Shown here: positions 58,432-64,000 of the stretch, one piece after another
Position numbering within the stretch: position 1 is the stretch's first letter
How the letters are laid out: every line of letters starts with the position of its first letter
Assembly (NCBI RefSeq): GCF_037325665.1
Contig: NC_090253.1
Span: forward strand, 39,794,736 to 39,858,735
Source: Littorina saxatilis
Taxonomy: Eukaryota; Mollusca; Gastropoda; Littorinimorpha; Littorinidae
Direction: 5' to 3'
DNA: 64,000 bases
The notes under the pieces: model-generated
What the model saw: the letters and a program-made list of their open reading frames with translations, nothing else
Told to the model about the DNA's origin: nothing
Databases searched by the model: none
Made by a program: the position numbers and the translations under genes

Positions 58432-61400
58432 GTATGTGTACTGCTTGTACTTCATATAATACTGGTTCATTTGTCGCTCTTGTCAATTATATTAAAGTAC
58501 ACAGTGTTGTTCCCAGCCTCAGAGTACAAAAATTCAGTTCTACCTGGAATAAAAAATATGGATTGGTTTAACATGTCCTGGCTTTGTCCGCTTGGTAGGA
58601 GAATTGTTGGTCAGAAGTCCCCTGAAAGCGGCGTATAGTTGCTTAAAGTTAAATGGTTAGGTAAATATCTTCATACTCGTGCACAAAACTTGAGAACGTG
58701 GGAGTTTCAGCCCATGAATGCCGAAGAAGAAGATAGTCAGAAGACCTCCTTCATGTCAAAACTATCGGACGGTCTGCCAGCCATGGGTCAGACCAATGCG
58801 TCAAATAAAAACTATGCATCAATATCTGAGGCCTGGGAAGAGCACTGTATACACTGCAGACATGTTTGTATTTCAAATGCCTTTTACACATGTCGGTAGG
58901 ACATGTAAATGTATTTTACTGATTTAGACGTGATAAAAGTAATGTATTAAGTTTACATGCAATGATTAACAAGTGAGTAGCACTAACATGATTTGAAACA
59001 TACACTCCCATGTAGTCAAGTTTATCTTCCCCGTTTTTCACCAGATTGCTTGTGTCCTTTTGGTCATGACAATTCATGGCAAAATACTATTTCTAATCAA
59101 CAAGTCAGTGTTTCTCCTGAGAGTGATTTTGTTGCATCACTTTGTGTCCAATTTTTTTAAACATGTACAATCTGTTTCCAGGGCATACCAGCTGAGTGAC
59201 GATGAAGAAGATACCAAGCGAGTTGTTCGCAGTGAAAAAGACAAAAGGTATGGTAAATCAAACATTTGCTGTTAATTAGTTTCTTTTTCCTCCCACACAG
59301 AATCATGGTGTCTCCTATGCTGTTCCCAGGAGATTTAACTGAACAATCTAATGAAGCAAGGCTAGGTCTCATCCGCTCAAGCCATGCTATCTTTCGACAC
59401 AAAAGGGGGAGTGATTTGCTGATTATTAATGCAGCCACTTTAAAAATCAAGTATTTTACTTGTAAAAACCTCAAAATACTAGAAATCAAATTGGCAACCG
59501 GTCGTACCTATCGCATGAAAGGCTTTGCTTGATATGCTCACACACATATGCTCTCACCTCTTCCCCTTCTTTTAGCTTACAATCAAAGTTTGTAAGCCAC
59601 AACAGCACATTTGTAAGCCCAGGCCGACTTTCATGGTCTGATTTGGAATGTCGTGTGGGACCTGTTCCTTCATTGATTGATTGATTGATTGATGACGCAC
59701 AGTCTATTTCATTGAACTATTTTCAATGATGACAGTCTATTACATGGAACTGATTTCTTCCAGGTGTGGGACCTGTTATTTTACCAGTAAAACCTGAAAA
59801 TATCAGAAATGAAACTGGCAACTGGTCATACCTACCACATGATGTTTTGTATGAAAGGTTTTGCCTTGTCTGCTCATACATACACACACACACCTTCCTT
59901 CTTCTAGCTTACAATAAAACCTTGTAAGTCACAACCGCACATTTGTAAGCCCAGGCAGACTTTCATGGTCTGATTTGGAATGTCGTGTGCAACATCGACA
60001 TGGCTGACTTCTGTTTGCTGTTATGTTTCTTCACGCTACAGCATGTGACATTGGCTAGACATTCTTTTAGAATCACTCGTTTTTCTCATCTGGTTATCGA
60101 TATTGTTTATAGAATGCAAAACGGGTTTATCTGTATAATGTTCTTTTGATTAATGTGTGCTCCTTTTTGACTCACATGCGAAGCAAAAGTGAGTCTATGT
60201 ACTCACCCGAGTCGTCCGTCCGTCCGTCCCCCCCGTCCGGACGTCCGTCCGGAAAACTTTAACGTTGGATATTTCTTGGACACTATTCGGTCTATCAGTA
60301 CCAAATTTGGCAAGATGGTGTATGATGACAAGGCCCCAAAAAACATACATAGCATCTTGACCTTGCTTCAAGGTCAAGGTCGCAGGGGCCATAAATGTTG
60401 TCTAAAAAACAGCTATTTTTCACATTTTTCCCATTTTCTCAAGTTTTTGAGATTCAATACCTCACCTATATATGATATATAGGGCAAAGTAAGCCCCATC
60501 TTTTGATACCAGTTTGGTTTACCTTGCTTCAAGGTCAAGGTCACAGGAGCTCTTCAAAGTTGGATTGTATACATATTTTGAAGTGACCTTGACCCTGAAC
60601 TATGGAAGATAACTGTTTCAAACTTAAAAATTATGTGGGGCACATGTTATGCTTTCATCATGAGACACATTTGGTCACATATGATCAAGGTCAAGGTCAC
60701 TTTGACCCTTATGAAATGTGACCAAAATAAGGTAGTGAACCACTAAAAGTGACCATATCTCATGGTAGAAAGAGCCAATAAGCACCATTGTACTTCCTAT
60801 GTCTTGAATTAACAGCTTTGTGTTGCATGACCTTGGATGACCTTGACCTTGGGTCAAGGTCACATGTATTTTGGTACAGCAGTCCCTCTCATGAACGGAC
60901 ACCCTTGGGCCATAGCAAAACTGTCCGTACATTGCAGGTGTCCGGTCACGGGAGGGGTGACCACACCACCCCCTCCCCCATACACACACAGAGACACACA
61001 AACAACAGCATTGAGTCTATGCTAATCACTTCTTGTGGCTGCTAAACAATAAACTCCTAATACTTCTTTAAACGTTCTGTAAAAATGATTTGTATGAAAA
61101 GTGTTGAAAAGAAGAGATAAAATAAATCCTCAAGGCAGTGAACACACTCACCATGCACTGACATACGAAAGCAGCCACACAAACACAGCACAGAGGAGCG
61201 TGTGCAGATGCCTTGCAAGAATAAGCTTGAAGACCAGTTTGAATAAATAGCAGCAGATAGAGCTGCATGTCATAATCATGTACAGTGATGTACATTTTAG
61301 TCGGTCTCCGGTCTCTGACCGATCCAATTTCCCCAGGACCTATAGCTTTAACCCCAGCAGGACACAGGTCCGATTAACCTACAGAAGAAGTGGTCAAGGG

Positions 61401-63324
61401 TCCGATCGTTTTTGACAATGAAGCGGACATGCGGACTGTTCAATTTTCAAGAGGAAAGCTTGTTTCGGTTTTGCCAAGCGAAAGTAAACACTGCGTGAGG
61501 AAAGCTGGTTTCGGTTTTGCCAAGCGAAAGTTTGCACTGCGTGTGACCAGTTTGTTGAGTGAACGAGGCACCATATGGGATCTGATTCTTTGAATTAATT
61601 TATCCTCAAGTTGGATCAAGAAGAAAAAAAGAAAACCGAACCCATATGGTGCCTCGAGTGCATTCATTGGCTCAGCAATAAATCGTTGAGAGAGGATTCA
61701 GTGCACAGAACTTGGTGTGTACGGCTCGAAGAAACCGATTGTGTGTCAAAACCCAGGACATGATCCTGAAAGCAAAACTTGAGGGACCCGCAGAACGGTC
61801 AGATGCCTACCTGAAAAACATTGTCGACACTGAGATGGGCAGTGAAAAAAAACCGACAACTGTTCAAATAACTTTGAAATGTGATTCAATCCTTTGAGTA
61901 TCTAGACATTACAGTCGCGGAAGGTGGAAGAATTTAAACTGAAAAATCTTTTTAAATGCGGTTTTACGAGTCGTGTTTTTGTCCTATTGAAATTGCAATC
62001 TCAGGACACTGTGTCCTATTGATTTTCAGTCTTCAGGACAATTGTCCTAAAGGCTGCTAAAAAAATGTACATCACTGCATGTAATTTATTTTCATCTTGT
62101 CTGGCTTTATTGACTGCATGCCGATCATGTGGCATGGCAGTGACTTTTCACTCTTCAGTCGGAAATACACTGTACATAACACAGCTCTCACTCTCCCTCA
62201 CTAAATGCCTACCCCAAGCCGTGACAACTGATGCTTGGAAATTGTGTGGAAGAGTACACCTCTCTATTTCTCTCCAATGCTCTTCCTGCTGACATGCAGT
62301 GACACCGGACACCCCACCGAGTTTAGCCAGCTACCCCTCCATCCCCCCCCCTCCCTCCCTCTCTCTCTCACTCCCTCCAGCCATGTACTGTTTGGGGCTG
62401 TGGCCAGAGAGGTCAGCTCCAACTGTTCACTCAGAGCAAAACCAGTTGACTGTGTGTAACTTTTGACAAAGCAAGACAACTGAAGGGTTCACAGATTAGG
62501 CAACCGACTCATGGTCAAGGCTGAGGGGAAACAAGAGTATCTTGTCAATGAAAGAGGTTACACACAGAGCCGGTTTTTCACTCTCTTTCGCTCAGGACCT
62601 TCATCGACTGTGGTTTCTGTTGTTTACGTCAACAGACAAGAATAATGAGCACAGTGCAGTTTCATGTTGGCATCTTCGCATGTACTCCACTTCTGACCAA
62701 AACTACCCCCCCTCCTGATGGGTACAGGTGCACTCAAGTTACCAGTGACTGTCGTCACGCCATTGTGGCTGTGATCTTTGTACCAAGAGCCGGACTGCTC
62801 TGTTATCGATTTTGTTGTGGTGAAAATTTGACGATGGTCTGTCCGTACATTGGAGGTATGACCTGCTGTTGGGACCGAAAATGAGTGTCCGCGTCCACGT
62901 TTTGCAGGTGTCCGTTTAAGGGGGGGCAAATATAGAAGGAAAACACTCCGTGCCGAGCAAATGTGTCCGTACATGTCAGGTGTCCGCTCACGCCGGGGGC
63001 CATACATTGCAGGGACTGCTGTAGGAAAAATGTGTAAAGCAGTTCTTAGTGTATGATGTCATTGCTAGGTTTAGTTATTTGACCTTGACCCTGAAGGTCA
63101 AGGTCATGTAAAGGTCAAGGTCAAGCATGTGAGTCGTATGGGCTTTGCCCTTCTTGTTTTTCTTTCATTTGTATGTTACTTTGTGTGAATCCGGGAGACG
63201 TGATTTTGGTTGTTGATGCTGAAGCTGTTTGGTTCTTCTTTTTCCAGGTATGATGATCTGCGAAACATCATCAAGACAATGCGCAATCACAAGAAAATCA
63301 AAGACATGGCCAGTGTCTTGACAG
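58340..63324 (+). CDS. EIF3C: Eukaryotic translation initiation factor 3 subunit c, N-terminal three exons
   Basis: eIF3c is a core PCI-domain scaffold of eIF3; its N-terminus is known to contact eIF1 and eIF5 on the 40S subunit. Exons 58340-58431, 59182-59247 and 63248-63324 join in phase into 78 codons: MSRFFQAGSDSETETESEEE, then [20 protein letters not shown], then YDDLRNIIKTMRNHKKIKDM. Human eIF3c has [34 protein letters not shown] and LIRTIRNAMKIRDV in the same order; the human protein has about 913 residues, so most of the gene lies past the right edge. Start ATG has A at -3. A 5' UTR exon with a TOP-like start is suspected near 56700-56730. Intron 2 (4 kb) holds a tandem duplication and a nest of repeats. 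Confidence 0.93.
58570..58735 (+). mobile_element. SINE-A 3' end, worn
   Basis: AACGTGGGAGTTTCAGCCCA and GAAGAAGAAGA match the SINE-A tail. Lies in EIF3C intron 1. Confidence 0.65.
59182..59247 (+). CDS. EIF3C: EIF3C coding exon 2
   Basis: Encodes [20 protein letters not shown], the most conserved short block of the eIF3c N-terminus. TTTCCAG acceptor; GTATGG donor. Confidence 0.94.
59455..60005. repeat. Diverged tandem duplication, period about 335 bp
   Basis: 59455-59665 and 59790-60000 share TTTGTAAGCCCAGGC, GACTTTCATGGTCTGATTTG and AATGTCGTGTG. Within EIF3C intron 2. Confidence 0.8.
60877..63021. mobile_element. MITE-2 copy B
   Basis: CAGCAGTCCCT to AGGGACTGCTG, flanked by TA (60875-60876, 63022-63023). 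The empty target survives in NR copy 1 at 5525-5526. Carries an inner element at 61283-62077. Confidence 0.9.
61283..62077. mobile_element. 795-bp element with CAGTGATGTACATTTT ends
   Basis: Inverted ends CAGTGATGTACATTTT and AAAATGTACATCACTG; CATGTA on both sides (61277-61282, 62078-62083). MITE-2 copy A lacks it. CAGTG ends recall hAT elements, but the apparent duplication is 6 bp rather than 8, so the superfamily is open. Inside, GTTTCGGTTTTGCCAAGCG occurs twice. Confidence 0.75.
63248..63324 (+). CDS. EIF3C: EIF3C coding exon 3
   Basis: Encodes YDDLRNIIKTMRNHKKIKDM then ASVLT. Phase fits exon 2 through the AG-G codon. TTTTTCCAG acceptor; GTACGC donor. Confidence 0.92.
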
Positions 63325-63515
63325 GTACGCAGATGAATGTTTTTTGTATGTCATTCAAATCTTGTCATGGACTGGGTTTATACTTTATTGGATGTAATTG
63401 TTTGAAAAGTACAGAACTTTGTTGACTGCAACACATGTGAATTCTACGTCATCTCAAAGTCAATTTTGTCATGAGGTGTTTTTTTCACCTATTGTCCGGT
63501 TGCCAGCTGCTTTTT

Positions 63516-64000
63516 ATATTTAGTCAAGTTTTGACTAAATATTTTAACATCGAGGGGGAATCGAAACGAGGGTCGTGGTGTATGTGCGTGTGTGCGTGCG
63601 TGTGTGCGTGCGTGTGTGTGTGTGTGTGTGTAGAGCGATTCAGACTAAACTACTGGACCGATCTTTATGAAATTTGACATGAGAGTTCCTGGGTATGAAA
63701 TCCCCGAACGTTTTTTCATTTTTTTGATAAATGTCTTTGATGACGTCATATCCGGCTTTTCGTGAAAGTTGAGGCGGCACTGTCACGCCCTCATTTTTCA
63801 ACCAAATTGGTTGAAATTTTGGTCAAGTAATCTTCGACGAAGCCCGGACTTCGGTATTGCATTTCAGCTTGGTGGCTTAAAAATTAATTAATGACTTTGG
63901 TCATTAAAAATCGGAAAATTGTAAAAAAAAAATAAAAATTTATAAAACGATCCAAATTTACGTTCATCTTATTCTCCATCATTTTCTGATTCCAAAAACA
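63516..64000 (+). mobile_element. Dispersed repeat running off the right edge
   Basis: Starts with the palindrome TTTAGTCAAGTTTTGACTAAA, then CATCGAGGGGGAATCG, a GT/GC microsatellite (63582-63632) and ACCGATCTTTATGAAATTTG. Looks like the start of an abundant repeat; no second copy in the window to prove it. Confidence 0.5.

Larger units (their letters stand above)
60164..63163 (+). mobile_element. Family NR repeat, copy 2, split by MITE-2 copy B
   Basis: 60164-60874 and 63024-63163 together match 5403-6217 in the opposite orientation, including the many TCAAGGTCA motifs. The break lies at the TA of TTTTGGTAGGAAAAATG. Confidence 0.88.

Overview
The window is animal nuclear DNA: spliced host genes, tRNA-derived SINEs, palindromic MITEs, DIRS-type retroelements and long microsatellites. 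Protein similarity, intron structure and repeat types suggest a lophotrochozoan, most likely a gastropod mollusc; the species is an inference and I could not search a database. A 200-N assembly gap lies at 6377-6576.

Two host genes are supported. On the minus strand, eighteen exons (20717-56359) join in phase into the first 740 codons of an FTSJ3/Spb1-type 2'-O-ribose rRNA methyltransferase (60S ribosome biogenesis). The C-terminal end (roughly 100 residues by comparison with human) was not found and probably lies beyond the left edge. On the plus strand, three exons (58340-63324) encode the first 78 codons of eIF3 subunit c, which runs off the right edge. The genes are head to head; 56360-56740 looks like a shared promoter with two CACGTG E-boxes and an ETS/GABP site, which suits a ribosome-assembly gene paired with a translation-initiation gene.

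All else is mobile or repetitive DNA. Three DIRS-family elements (12519-18305, 23251-29195, 34561-41608) and one terminal fragment (32784-33315) lie in or beside FTSJ3 introns, all with their coding strand the same as the gene. Each full copy has inverted terminal repeats and an internal complementary region that, by eye, is the exact complement of its own joined ends, so the insertions look young. Element 2 sits inside a SINE whose 10-bp target duplications survive 6.3 kb apart. Element 3 sits inside a TA-flanked MITE whose uninterrupted relative lies at 60877-63021. Element 3 also carries a complete 118-nt 5S rRNA sequence (40500-40617).

Left part (1-20700): SINEs, a nuclear-receptor-half-site repeat (5403-6217), the gap, two nested palindromic elements (7210-10907) holding a piggyBac-like element swollen by 1.7 kb of GA-rich repeats, low-complexity DNA, DIRS element 1 and a cluster of palindromic MITEs. 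Middle (20700-56360): FTSJ3, in which three exons (10, 15, 16) have local tandem copies of their exon-intron boundaries. Right part (56360-64000): the promoter, eIF3c exons 1-3, and a four-level nest of repeats in eIF3c intron 2.
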